Of a DNA stretch of 64,000 nt, positions 1-8,625 are shown piece after piece; positions within the stretch are counted from its first letter, which is position 1; each line of letters opens with the position of its first letter. A program made the translations under genes and the position numbers. This DNA is from Geminicoccaceae bacterium (GTDB lineage Bacteria > Pseudomonadota > Alphaproteobacteria > Geminicoccales > Geminicoccaceae): positions 139,001-203,000 of the forward strand of contig JACKIM010000003.1 of NCBI GenBank assembly GCA_020638465.1. The letters run 5' to 3'. Under the pieces are notes generated by a model. That model was given only the letters and a program-made list of their open reading frames with translations. It searched no databases and had not been told where the DNA came from.

Positions 1-586
1 TGAGCGTGCCATCGAGGACGCGCGTGCGGGTTTGAAGCAAGAGATGTGCGCCGCGCTTTGACCAGCGCATCTGCTGACGCTTGGCGAACCGCTCGAGTGC
101 GTCGACTTCGGCAGGTGAGTTCATGATCTGGATCTGACGGAAGCCTTCCTTTTTCAAACCACGCAACCCGAGCCGCAGCGCCTGCGCATGCTTGCGTGGC
201 ACATCTGCGCTGAAATCGCGGTTCGACCTGTCCTTGTTACGCTCGTGGCAAAGTTCCGGGTCGATGTTGAGAGCGAGAACCACCGGCAAGGCGTGATATT
301 GCCGGGCAAGCTGGACCAGCTCCGCCCGATCACGCTGCTGCACAGAGGTCGCGTCGATGACCGTAAGCTTGCGCCGTCGCAACCGGCTGCCGGCGGTCAG
401 GTGCAAAAGCTCGAAGGCGTCGCTGGTCGCGGATTGGTCCGTTTCATCATCGGACACCACAGCACGGCAAGCATCGGAAGAGATGATCTCGGTTTCGCAA
501 AAATGTCGGCGCGCAAAGCTCGATTTTCCCGAACCGGTCGGGCCGATGAGAACGACGAGTGAAAAGTCGGGGATGGATATCTTCAT
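1..586 (-). CDS. Pnkp-type polynucleotide kinase domain running into a transposase C-terminal tail (chimeric, runs off the window edge)
   Basis: The first ~164 codons read as the 5'-kinase module of bacterial Pnkp RNA-repair proteins: a P-loop GPTGSGKS at residues 15-22, the SSDACR and VSDDETDQ segments, VIDATSVQ and the LRGLKKEGFR helix that closes the kinase domain. In known Pnkp proteins a metallophosphatase and a ligase domain follow. Here, after about residue 164 (near position 95), the same frame continues into RQQMRWSKRGAHLLLQTRT, which I recognise as the C-terminal tail of an ISKra4-like transposase (from memory). The ATG sits directly behind the stop of the upstream nucleotidyltransferase gene (TAGATG), so the two are co-transcribed. 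The kinase could still fold, but end-healing and sealing functions are lost. The 3' end lies outside the window. Confidence 0.75.
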   Translation of the reverse strand, partial: MKISIPDFSLVVLIGPTGSGKSSFARRHFCETEIISSDACRAVVSDDETDQSATSDAFELLHLTAGSRLRRRKLTVIDATSVQQRDRAELVQLARQYHALPVVLALNIDPELCHERNKDRSNRDFSADVPRKHAQALRLGLRGLKKEGFRQIQIMNSPAEVDALERFAKRQQMRWSKRGAHLLLQTRTRVLDGTL

Positions 587-1390
587 CTACGCAACCCCGA
601 TGATCTTGCGAAAGAGTGCCGTCGCCTCAACCTGAAGCGCGTGGTCCACGGGCTCCGGTGGTACCGCCCGGGCGGCGTCGAACTCCATAAGGATCAGATG
701 ATCGATCTCGTCGATCCGCCGACCGATGCCGATTTCCCTGGCCTGCATCTTCTGTTGCAGAAGTTCGGCAATCCTGGCCTGCATCGAAGCATCAAGGTCC
801 AGACCGGAAACCAGAGCTTGAAGATTCATCGGCGGTAATTGTTCTGGATGCATGCGCAACCAGCGCAAGGCGAGTGCCGGACGCAGGATATAAAAGTATT
901 TCTTGAAATTGACATGGGTGGCATTGCCGACATGTTTGCGCCACTGACTTTCGCCAAGGCTCAGATAATGGTGCCGGCATGCCGTACGATGGGTGATCTG
1001 CCGCGCCAGCGAAACCAGTTCCGCGGTGACTTCATCGCACCACCGGTAGCGGATCGGGCTCGACAGCCACTCCAGCAACACCGGGTTGGGTTTCAAAAGC
1101 AGGTTCAGTGCTTTGCGGATGTCCCAGCCGCCGATGTCGAGATCGGCCGAAATCGGTAATTCGATCACGTTGCGGCCAGCTGTCAACGACAGATACCAGT
1201 CGGGAGGATGCGCGTAGACGAAACGGACGTCATAGTCGCTGTCGGGCGAAGGAAAGCCCCAGGCCCGGCTGCCGCTTTCCACGGCAAAGAGAATACGTAT
1301 CTCATGTACCGTCTCGATCTCATCGAGTTTCTCGTCGATGGCCGCGCGAACATCGCTGGCAATGGAAGGCTGGAACTTGGTAAAGTTCAT
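587..1390 (-). CDS. RlaP-type nucleotidyltransferase (RNA-repair-associated DNA polymerase beta family)
   Basis: This is a 267-residue cytoplasmic protein of the polymerase-beta nucleotidyltransferase superfamily. The active-site signature is clear near residues 40-54: GSRAWGFPSPDSDYDVR, with GS followed by the metal-binding D-x-D (about D52 and D54). The long helical C-terminal half matches the RNA ligase-associated polymerase family (Pfam RlaP, PF10127), which is typically encoded next to RNA-repair kinase/ligase genes, as here. The ATG at 1390 has an AAAGGA ribosome site. The gene abuts the Pnkp-like kinase without a gap. The substrate is not established; a role in RNA end repair or tRNA-like substrate processing is inferred from family and neighbour. 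Confidence 0.8.
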   Translation of the reverse strand: MNFTKFQPSIASDVRAAIDEKLDEIETVHEIRILFAVESGSRAWGFPSPDSDYDVRFVYAHPPDWYLSLTAGRNVIELPISADLDIGGWDIRKALNLLLKPNPVLLEWLSSPIRYRWCDEVTAELVSLARQITHRTACRHHYLSLGESQWRKHVGNATHVNFKKYFYILRPALALRWLRMHPEQLPPMNLQALVSGLDLDASMQARIAELLQQKMQAREIGIGRRIDEIDHLILMEFDAARAVPPEPVDHALQVEATALFRKIIGVA

Positions 1391-1489
1391 ACGCTATCCT
1401 TTCGCCTGAACACAGCCATCTGCGACAGACCACCCAGATTTTCATCCTTGAGGCCCAATTCCGTTCACTTTATAATGATGATAGTCGGT

Positions 1490-1780
1490 TTTTGCTGTTT
1501 CGGGTTGTATGGTCCGGTGCGGGATTTGGTGGGGTAGTTGCTCATCTTGCGTTTGACGGTGCGTGGGTTGGTTCGGCCTGGTCTCTGCGGGACGCGTTCG
1601 TCGAGGATTTCCATGAGCACGGCGTCATGGAATGCGGTCCGGAGTTTCGGGGGGAATGGCGATGGCTTGCGGGAGTTTGCGGCGGATGACGCGCACGGCA
1701 TGGAGGAATGAGAGCCGGTTGGGGTCTTCGTCGGTGGTGAGCGCAGCGTCGTGTGCGCAATTCGAGCGAAGTTGGGCATT
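1490..1780 (-). pseudogene. IS4-like transposase C-terminal remnant, frameshifted
   Basis: Two overlapping minus-strand frames together spell the end of a transposase. One frame gives HDAALTTDEDPNRLSF and HAVRVIRRKLPQ; after a frameshift near 1640 the other gives FHDAVLMEILDERV and TNPRTVKRKMSNYP. The D-P-x-x-LSF...RVIRR and PR-x-VKRKMSNYP strings are typical of the last ~90 residues of IS4-type transposases. No catalytic part remains, so this is dead sequence. Family assignment is from memory of the motif, not a search. Confidence 0.6.
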
Positions 1781-1889
1781 GAATTCGACGAAGGTGGGCA
1801 CCTTAGTTCGAAAGCTTGGGCAGTTGCTGCCATTGGCGCTGATCAACAACCGGTAGGCTTCTTCCGTTTGTAACGGAACGGGAAGAGCC

Positions 1890-2205
1890 ATGCCGGCGAA
1901 GAGAGCGTTGATGCGCCAGATTCGAGATGTTTTGCGACTGAAGCATGCCGGCGGGCTGAGCGATCGGGCGATCGGCCGGGCCTTGGGCCTGAGCTACAGC
2001 AGGGTGGCGAAGTATGTAGTCCGGGCAGCCGCGGCCGGGCTGTCCTGGCCGTTACCGGCTGATCTTGACGAGGGCGGTTTGGAATGCCGTTTGTTCCAGC
2101 ACAGACTCGGCGAGCCGCAGCGCCCGCAACCGAACTGGCCCCTGGTTCATACCGAGCTGAAGCGGCCGGGTGTGACGCTGAGGCTGTTGTGGGAGGAATC
2201 CAGAA
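1890..2205 (+). pseudogene. istA: IS21-family IstA transposase, 5' fragment
   Basis: The ATG at 1890 opens a frame reading as the N-terminal helix-turn-helix of IstA: MRQIRDVLRLKHAGGLSDRA, then AGLSWPLPADLDEGGLECRLF and ELKRPGVTLRLLWEE, which match the canonical IstA start up to about residue 105. After that the similarity stops abruptly and the other plus-strand frame enters Tn3 transposase sequence. The DDE core and the istB ATPase gene are absent. The junction near 2200 is where two different mobile elements have been joined. Confidence 0.75.
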
Positions 2206-2410
2206 CAAGCGATGGGAAATCCTTGCGGGCAGTTTTACCGCTGATCAACGTCGTCGCATCGATCGTCTCTTCGACCATGACGGTTCCGGACCAATATCCC
2301 TGGATGAGTTGCGATCCAGCCCCCGTGCGTTGGCAACGGGTGAACTGATCCGTCATCTCGAACGTATCGATGGGGCCTGTCAGGAATTTCGTGTACGGGC
2401 GATGAATTGA
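2196..2410 (+). pseudogene. Tn3-family transposase, interior N-terminal fragment
   Basis: This frame encodes RWEILAGSFTADQRRRID, RLFDHDGSG, and SSPRALATGELIRHLERID, resembling the stretch of Tn3-family TnpA that precedes the EPRR segment. It lies immediately left of an IS256 fragment, and the continuation of the same protein (MPEPRRTAMLAALFHSLEA) resumes on the other side at 2864. I therefore read it as the piece of the 2864-5067 transposase separated by that insertion. The first ~200 residues of TnpA are missing, replaced by the istA fragment. Confidence 0.55.
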
Positions 2411-2419
2411 TCATGATTT

Positions 2420-2852
2420 TCAGGCGGCCCGGAGGCGGTCTTCGAAGAGAATGGCGAACTGTGCCTTGGCCATGGCCCATTCGCGTGGCGGCATTCTCCA
2501 CTCCTTTTCGGCCAGGTTCAAGACCAGGAAGAGCAGCTTCATGGCGCTCTCGTCATTCGGGAAATGACCACGGGTTCGCACCGCGCGGCGCAGTTTGCTG
2601 TTCAGGGCTTCGATCGCGTTGGTGGTGTAGATGATCCGGCGAACGTCGTCGGCAAAGGCGAAGAACGGTATCACGGCCTGCCAGTTGCGACGCCAGGACA
2701 TGGCGATGGCCGGGTATTTTTGCCCCCAATCGCTGGCATCGAACGCCTCCAGCGCCGCCATTCCGGCATCGGCATCCTTGGCCCGGTAAACGGTCTTCAG
2801 TTCGGCGGCGACGGCCCGGCGGTCCTTGTAGCTGACGAAATCCAATGAGTTG
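2420..2852 (-). pseudogene. IS256-family transposase, C-terminal fragment
   Basis: The minus strand encodes about 140 residues starting near LDFVSYKDRRAVAAELK and ending in QFAILFEDRLRAA. The strings WGQKYPAIAMSWRRNW, VIPFFAFADDVRRIIYTTNA and IEALNSKLRRAVRTRGHFPN are diagnostic of the second half of IS256/MULE-type transposases, including the catalytic Glu region (TTNAIE). The N-terminal two thirds and terminal repeats are gone. It sits inside the Tn3-family transposase in the opposite orientation. Confidence 0.85.
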
Positions 2853-2863
2853 CGGGGAGAACC

Positions 2864-5067
2864 ATGCGGATGACGGCGCTCGTCAGAATGCCGGAACCAC
2901 GACGCACCGCAATGCTGGCCGCCCTGTTCCACAGCCTGGAGGCCATCGCCCAGGACGACGCCATCGAGCTGTTCGAAGGCTTGATGAACGAAGTCGTGAA
3001 TGAAGCGGGCAAGGCCTACAACACGGCACGCATGCGCAGCCTGCGTGATCTCGACAAGGCCGCGCTGATGTCGCCGAGCTGGCCATATTCGAACCTGTCG
3101 AAGATGGCCCGTCGATCATCGACAAGCAGGCCGAGCTCCTGCGAAGATCGGGCCGCGATGAGATCCGGGCGGCCATGGAGCGCGCGCGGCATTTGGCGAG
3201 ACCGCCGGATGACCGGCATTTCGAGGAACTGTGCGCCTACTGGCAGCGCGTCCATCGCCTGTTCAAGGCCTTGCTCCAACGCATCACTTTCGATGCCAAT
3301 CCGATTGCCGAGCCCGTCAGGGAAGCTCTCGACTTTCTGGCCGGGCTTGAAAACTGGACCAAGGGTTCCCTGAAAGGGGCGCCAACGGCCTGTATAGGTC
3401 CCGCCTGGAAACGGCATGTCTTCGATGGCGGGAACACGAGCCCACCCACCAACAATCGAGCCTTCGTCTTCTCCGTTCTCGAGGCCATGCGCAAGGCGCT
3501 CAAACGCCGGGATATCTTTGTCCAGTCGAGCATTCGCTTTGCCAATCCGACCCGCGGGCTCCTCGACGACAAGACATGGCTGTCTTCCCGGCCCACCATC
3601 TTGCGGGCGCTGGGCCGGTCGGCGGATGCCGAATTCGAAATCTCGCGCCTCGGCAATCAGCTCGATCTGGCTTATCGGCGTACCATCGATCATTTGCCGA
3701 AAAACCCCGACCTGCGCTTCGAGAACGGGGAACTCGTCGTCACACAGCTCGACAAGCTGGATGAACCGGCCAGCCTCGTTGCCTTGCGCAAGCAGATCCA
3801 CCGTCGGCTGCCGAAGATCGAGCTTCCCGAGATCCTTCTGGAGACGGCGGCGCGTACCGGGTTTGCGCGGCCCTTCACCCATCTCAGCGAAAAGCACGCT
3901 CGGGTCGACAGCTTCGATATCAGCCTTTGTGCCGTCTTGATCGCCGAGGCCTGCAATATCGGGATCGAACCGTTGATCCGTGACGACTACCCGCCCTTGA
4001 GGCGTGATCGGCTTTCCTGGATTGGCCAGAATTTCGTACGTGACGAAACCTTGAGAGCGGCCAATGCGCGTCTCATCGAAGCTTATGACGCGCTGCCGAT
4101 TGTCCGGGCCTGGGGCACCGGCGACATCGCCTCCGCTGACGGCATTCGGTTCGCCGTGCGGGGTAATCCCATCCATGCCGGCCCGAACCCGAAATATTTC
4201 GGCATCAAGCGCGGGATCACCTGGTACAATCTCGTCTCGGATCATTCGGCCGGTCTGAGCGGCATCCCGGTGCCGGGAACCCTGCGGGACAGCATGATGA
4301 TCCTCGCTTTGCTGCTGGAGCAGGAAACTCACCTCCAGCCCACCGAGATCATGACCGATACGGCAGCTTACAGCGATGTTGTCTTCGCCCTTTTCTGGCT
4401 TCTCGGTTATCAGTTCAGCCCCAGACTTGCCGATATCGGCGGTGCTCGCTTCTGGCGTATCGACAAAACGGCCGACTACGGTCCTTTCGATCCGCTCTCC
4501 AGACACCGCATCGACATCGAGCTCATCATTCAATGCTGGGACGATCTCCTGCGATTGGCTGCCTCGCTCAGAATGGGGAAGGTCCAGGCGACCGGCATCA
4601 TGCATATGCTGCAGGTCAGGGACCGGCCAACCACACTCGCCAAAGCTCTCGGTGAGCTGGGGCGTATCATCAAGACCATCCACATCCTCGATTTCATCGG
4701 CGATGGTGACAGACGCCGCCGCATTCTCACCCAGCTCAACAGGCACGAATACCGCCACAAACTCGCCAGGCATGTCTGCTACGGCAAGCGCGGTGAATTC
4801 GATACGCCACGCCGAGAGGCCCAGGCGCAAAAACTCGGCGCTCTCGACCTCGTCCTCAACATGATCGCCTATTGGAATGCGATCTACATTGAGGCAACCA
4901 TCGAACAGCTGGAACGAGAAGGACGAACAGTCGACCTCGCCGACACCGCACGGGTCTCGCCTTTGCCCTACGGACACATCAACGTCCATGGCCGCTACTC
5001 ATGTGCATTGCCTGAGCCAATCGCCAAAGGCGAGCTTCGTCCCTTGCGCAACCTTAATTACGAATAG
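2864..5067 (+). pseudogene. Tn3-family transposase TnpA, main fragment with one frameshift
   Basis: Residues downstream of the IS256 fragment continue TnpA: MPEPRRTAMLAALFHSLEA in one frame, then a frameshift near 3070 into a 630-codon frame that ends at 5067. That long frame carries the Tn3 DDE region: first Asp in DIASADGIRFAVR, second Asp in EIMTDTAAYSDVVFALFWLL, and Glu in QLNRHEYRHKLARHVCYG, plus the typical NPKYFGIKRGITWYN segment. The catalytic part is complete, but full-length TnpA (about 1,000 residues) is not, because of the IS256 insertion, frameshift and missing N-terminus. No resolvase is present. The element's right end truncates the next operon. Confidence 0.85.
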
Positions 5068-5082
5068 CTTTTTCGCAATAAC

Positions 5083-5235
5083 TTATGACAGCTCACCGTT
5101 CCGCTCGCACGCACGGCCCATCAACTGCATCCGTCCGGGCAACTCGGCACGCAAGGCACCAGGCATGGCTGCCGTGGCACCCGCCGCCATGGCGCTGCGC
5201 TTGAGGAACGCGCGTCTTGTCACATCGCAGATCAT
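5083..5235 (-). pseudogene. Truncated Tat-signal protein, 5' remnant of the last gene of the CoA operon
   Basis: The ATG at 5235 has a strong AGGAGGAGG ribosome site and opens a frame with a twin-arginine signal, TRRAFLKRSAMAAGATAAMP, followed by only ~25 residues before a stop at 5083. The stop lies at the boundary with the Tn3-family remnant, so the gene appears cut by that element. It follows the nitronate-monooxygenase-like gene by about 40 bases in the same direction. The full product was probably a Tat-exported periplasmic protein, perhaps a solute-binding protein, but too little remains to tell. Confidence 0.6.
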
Positions 5236-5273
5236 CTTCGTCCTCCTCCTGATCATTGTTCCCGGCCAGTCGA

Positions 5274-6233
5274 TCATTCGGGCTGGGGTAGCGAGTGCAC
5301 GCATGCGGCGTACTCTGCCGCGATCTCCGCCACGATGTCGGCAGCGGGCATCAGCCGGGTCACCAAGCCTGCGCTCTGCCCCGCCTCGACCTTGCCGCGC
5401 GTGGTGTCGCCATCGAGAGCAGCCATCTTCAACGTCGAGCTCGAGAAGGCCGCGCGGCGGTCCTCCTCGCAGGCAGCCGCAAGCTCCAGAGCCGCCATAT
5501 CCTCGGCGAATTTGTTGTTGAGCGTGCGGATCATGCCAAGACCGCGGCCCACGGTTCGCGTGTCCGCCACGCCAGCGTTCAGGATGGCCTGCTTGTAGGC
5601 ATCGCTCACGCCCGCTTCGGGAGTCGCGATGAAACGCGTGCCAAAATTCGCCGCTCCGGCACCCATTGCGAGCGCTGCCGCCAGCCCGTGTCCGTCGGCG
5701 AAACCGCCGGAAGCGACAAGCGGGATGCGTCCCTCGATCGCTTTCGCGACGGCGCGCACCAGCACGAGTGTTGAAACCAGCTCGGCCGGAGGATGACCCC
5801 CGGCTTCGCCACCCACCACGATCAGCCCGTCGACCCCGGCCGTCGCAGCCTTGAGAGCGTGCGTTTCCGACGCGACGACGTGCAGGCAGGTCGTCCCGGC
5901 AGACTTGAACCGGTCCAGATATTTTTGCGGGCCGCCCTGTGAAGCGATGATGACCGGGATACGTTTGGCCACCAGCAGGTCCAGCACCTCGCCGCCTCCC
6001 TTGCGATAGAGCGGCATATTCACGGCAAAGGGACGTTCGGTGCCCGCGCGTACCGTATCGATCGCTTCCTCCAGCGCCTCAACATACATCGGTCCCGCCG
6101 CGATCACGCCGAGCCCGCCTGCTCTCGACACCGCAAGCGGCAGTGCTGCGTTGGACGACGCCCAGGACATGCCCGCCTGAAGGATCGGCAGATCAATGCC
6201 GAGGAGCCGGGTGACGCCGGTTTCAATCCTCAC
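5274..6233 (-). CDS. Nitronate monooxygenase / 2-nitropropane dioxygenase-like flavoprotein
   Basis: A 319-residue FMN-dependent TIM-barrel protein. It begins with LLGIDLPILQAGMSWASSN and carries the family hallmarks GGLGVIAAG near residues 40-48, GGEAGGHPP near residues 140-148, VASGGFADG and GAGAANFGTRFIAT. Family members oxidise nitronates or act as enoyl reductase-like flavoproteins (FabK is a relative), so the true reaction here is uncertain. The ATG overlaps the stop of the acyl-CoA ligase by four bases, placing it in the CoA operon. An oxidative or reductive step on a CoA-linked or acid intermediate is inferred from context. Confidence 0.8.
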   Translation of the reverse strand: MRIETGVTRLLGIDLPILQAGMSWASSNAALPLAVSRAGGLGVIAAGPMYVEALEEAIDTVRAGTERPFAVNMPLYRKGGGEVLDLLVAKRIPVIIASQGGPQKYLDRFKSAGTTCLHVVASETHALKAATAGVDGLIVVGGEAGGHPPAELVSTLVLVRAVAKAIEGRIPLVASGGFADGHGLAAALAMGAGAANFGTRFIATPEAGVSDAYKQAILNAGVADTRTVGRGLGMIRTLNNKFAEDMAALELAAACEEDRRAAFSSSTLKMAALDGDTTRGKVEAGQSAGLVTRLMPAADIVAEIAAEYAACVHSLPQPE

Positions 6234-7849
6234 GCCACACGTCCCCGTTCCAACAGCCGGCGGGCATGCTCGGCAAGCTTGGTCTTCTGGATCTTCGATG
6301 AGGCGGTCATGCCGATGTCCTCGAATCCTTCCACGATCCAGACGTGGCGTGGCACCTTGAAGGACGCCATGCGCTCGCGTGCCCAGTCCGCCAGATCCTG
6401 CGGAGTGAGTGTTGCGCCCTCTTTGAGGATCAGGAATGCGGCACAGACCTCGACGAGCCGCTCGTCAGGGACGCCCACCACCTGCGCCTGCCTGATCGCC
6501 GGGTGTTGGTGGAGTCGGTCCTCGACTTCCTCTGGCGAAACATTCTCGCCACCGACACGCACGATGTTCTTCAGACGGCCGATGAATTGCAGCCGTCCAT
6601 CGGCATCCAGGCGGCCGAGATCCCCCGTCGACAGCCACCCTTCGCCGGAAAGGGTTTCGGCCGTCTTTTCGGGCATGTCATAGTAACCCTTCATGACCGA
6701 CCAACCGCGCAGCTGAATTTCGCCAATCTCGCCGACCGGACAGGCCATGCCGGGCGTCGGATTCGTCACACGCAGCTCAAGGCCCGGCTGAGGCCTCATG
6801 AGGCCGCCGGTGCGAATCTCTTCGGATTCCCACCACGCCGATTGTGCGACATTGGGCGATGCTTCGGAAAGGCCGTAGCCCGACACTACCTCGCGTGCAC
6901 CCAGCTCGCATGCAACACGGCGCAGAACGGCCTGTGCCCCGGCCACCCAGCCTCCGCGCAGGCTTAGCCGACGATCCGGACGGGAAGGGTGATTGAGCAG
7001 CATCAATGCCATCGTATCGTTGCCGGAAAAATGTGTGCAGCGTTCCCTTTCCAGCATCTCGAGCGCTTCTTGCGGCTCGAACCGTGTCATGGTCACCAGC
7101 GTTGTGAGATTTTGCAGACAGGCAAGGATCGAAAGCGTTGTTCCCGCGACATGGAAGAAAGGGCGGGAAGAGTGGAAACGGTCACCGCTACGCAGCCCGA
7201 TGCGTTGGCCGGAAATGAAGCCATTGCCCAGCATGCCACGATGGGTCAGCATCACGCCTTTGGGATAGGCGGTCGTACCGGAAGTATACTGAATCAGAAG
7301 TATGTCGTCCGGCGCAGCACATGGAGCGGAATCCGTCCCTGCTGCAGCGAGTAATGCGTTCCAGGGCCGGCAGCCCGCGGGGATGTCCGTGCCCAGCACA
7401 ACGATTTCGCGAAGATCCGGCACAGCGGGATCCGGCAGTGCCGTGTCAATCCCCGGCACAATCTTGCGCAGGGTAGCGATGAAATCGACAGAGAGCAGCG
7501 TGTCGGCCGTAAACAGACGCGTGACACGGGATTGTCTGAGCGCATAGGCGATCTCGTCGGCCTTCAGACGCGTATTGATCGGCACGGTAACGGCACCCAA
7601 TGTGCCAAGTGCGAGAAACAGCGTCTCGAATGCGACACCATTGCCGAGACAGAGCCCGACATGTTCACCCTTTTGAACGCCTGCCGCCACGAGAGCGGCG
7701 CGGACCCGTTCCACTTTCGCAGCGAGCATCGCAAAGGTTGCACGGCCATCCGGGGCCACGATCGCCTCGACGTCGGGCGCGAGTGCCGCGGCGCGGAGCA
7801 GGGCATCCTGGACCGTCACCGGGCAGAGTTTGTCGATTGCGAAACTCAC
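6230..7849 (-). CDS. AMP-forming acyl-CoA synthetase (class I adenylate-forming ligase)
   Basis: A 539-residue ANL-superfamily enzyme that should activate a carboxylic acid to its CoA thioester via an acyl-adenylate. Visible motifs in order are the P-loop-like YTSGTTAYPKGVMLTHRG (about residues 189-206), VSGYGLSEASP, GWLSTGDLGRLD, the hinge RLKNIVRVGGENVSPEEVED and a C-terminal SSKIQKTKL with the expected catalytic lysine. Length is normal for the family. Start and stop overlap neighbours on both sides by four bases, indicating translational coupling. The acid is unknown; medium or branched-chain acids and aromatic acids are all possible from sequence alone. Confidence 0.9.
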   Translation of the reverse strand: MSFAIDKLCPVTVQDALLRAAALAPDVEAIVAPDGRATFAMLAAKVERVRAALVAAGVQKGEHVGLCLGNGVAFETLFLALGTLGAVTVPINTRLKADEIAYALRQSRVTRLFTADTLLSVDFIATLRKIVPGIDTALPDPAVPDLREIVVLGTDIPAGCRPWNALLAAAGTDSAPCAAPDDILLIQYTSGTTAYPKGVMLTHRGMLGNGFISGQRIGLRSGDRFHSSRPFFHVAGTTLSILACLQNLTTLVTMTRFEPQEALEMLERERCTHFSGNDTMALMLLNHPSRPDRRLSLRGGWVAGAQAVLRRVACELGAREVVSGYGLSEASPNVAQSAWWESEEIRTGGLMRPQPGLELRVTNPTPGMACPVGEIGEIQLRGWSVMKGYYDMPEKTAETLSGEGWLSTGDLGRLDADGRLQFIGRLKNIVRVGGENVSPEEVEDRLHQHPAIRQAQVVGVPDERLVEVCAAFLILKEGATLTPQDLADWARERMASFKVPRHVWIVEGFEDIGMTASSKIQKTKLAEHARRLLERGRVA

Positions 7850-8625
7850 TCTGTCATTTCCGTCTTCATGGAGCCCACGGCAGCCGCGAACCTGTCCACG
7901 CTGCCGCGCCAGTCGCTTTCGGACAGCAGCCGGTCTATGGCGGCCAGTTCGATAGCAATGCCTGAATTGAGGTCAGTGCGGGCACCCGCGTCGATGCAAT
8001 GCTTTGTCAGCTTGATCGCCAGACCGGATGCCCTCAGGATACGTTCGGCGGTTTCGTCCACGGTTGACGCAAGATTCCCGGGCATCGTCAGGACGGTGAC
8101 CAAGCCCATGCGATGCGCCTCTTCGGCCTCCATCACACGGCCGGTAAAGAGCAGTTCCTTCGCTCGGGCAATGCCCACCACCCGCTGCAGTCGCTGGGTT
8201 GCTCCAACCGTTCCCCATTGCGGTTCGGGAAACCGGAATGTGGCCGCCGAAGAGGCGATTATGAAGTCGCAGCTCATGGCGATCTCACCGCCCGATCCCA
8301 CAAGGGCGCCCTGCACCTGCGCGATGACCGGGACGGTGCAAGCGCCAATCGTTTCGTAGGCATGAAATGCCGCGCGACGGCGCATCATCACCCAGGCTTC
8401 GTCGCGACCCTTGCGTTCCTTCATGTCGGCACCGGCGCAGAAGACCGACCCTTCGGAACGCAGCACCACGAGGCCGACCCCCCGCATGTCGGCAATCGTT
8501 TCGAATGCTTCGATCAGATCTTCGCACATCGGCAGATTGAGCGCGTTGCGAGCCTCGGGACGCGCGAGAATCACGTCCGCACGGGGACCGTTCATTTCCA
8601 GTCTGACGGTGCCGTTACCAGTCAT
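7846..8625 (-). CDS. Enoyl-CoA hydratase/isomerase family protein (both catalytic Glu present)
   Basis: A 259-residue crotonase-fold protein. The oxyanion-hole segments are FCAGADMKE and GALVGSGGEIAMSCD. The first catalytic glutamate is present in GGE, and the second in the RFPEPQWGTVGATQRL segment, so hydration of an enoyl-CoA is plausible. It overlaps the ligase gene downstream and the CoA transferase gene upstream by four bases each. A second crotonase in the same operon (9809-10546) lacks the first Glu, suggesting the two do different steps. Confidence 0.88.
   Translation of the reverse strand: MTGNGTVRLEMNGPRADVILARPEARNALNLPMCEDLIEAFETIADMRGVGLVVLRSEGSVFCAGADMKERKGRDEAWVMMRRRAAFHAYETIGACTVPVIAQVQGALVGSGGEIAMSCDFIIASSAATFRFPEPQWGTVGATQRLQRVVGIARAKELLFTGRVMEAEEAHRMGLVTVLTMPGNLASTVDETAERILRASGLAIKLTKHCIDAGARTDLNSGIAIELAAIDRLLSESDWRGSVDRFAAAVGSMKTEMTE

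Noticed and set aside
5068..5110. A possible Tn3 terminal inverted repeat after the transposase stop
   Set aside because: The sequence does not show the GGGG outer end or a matching copy at the other side, so the true boundary cannot be placed from sequence alone.
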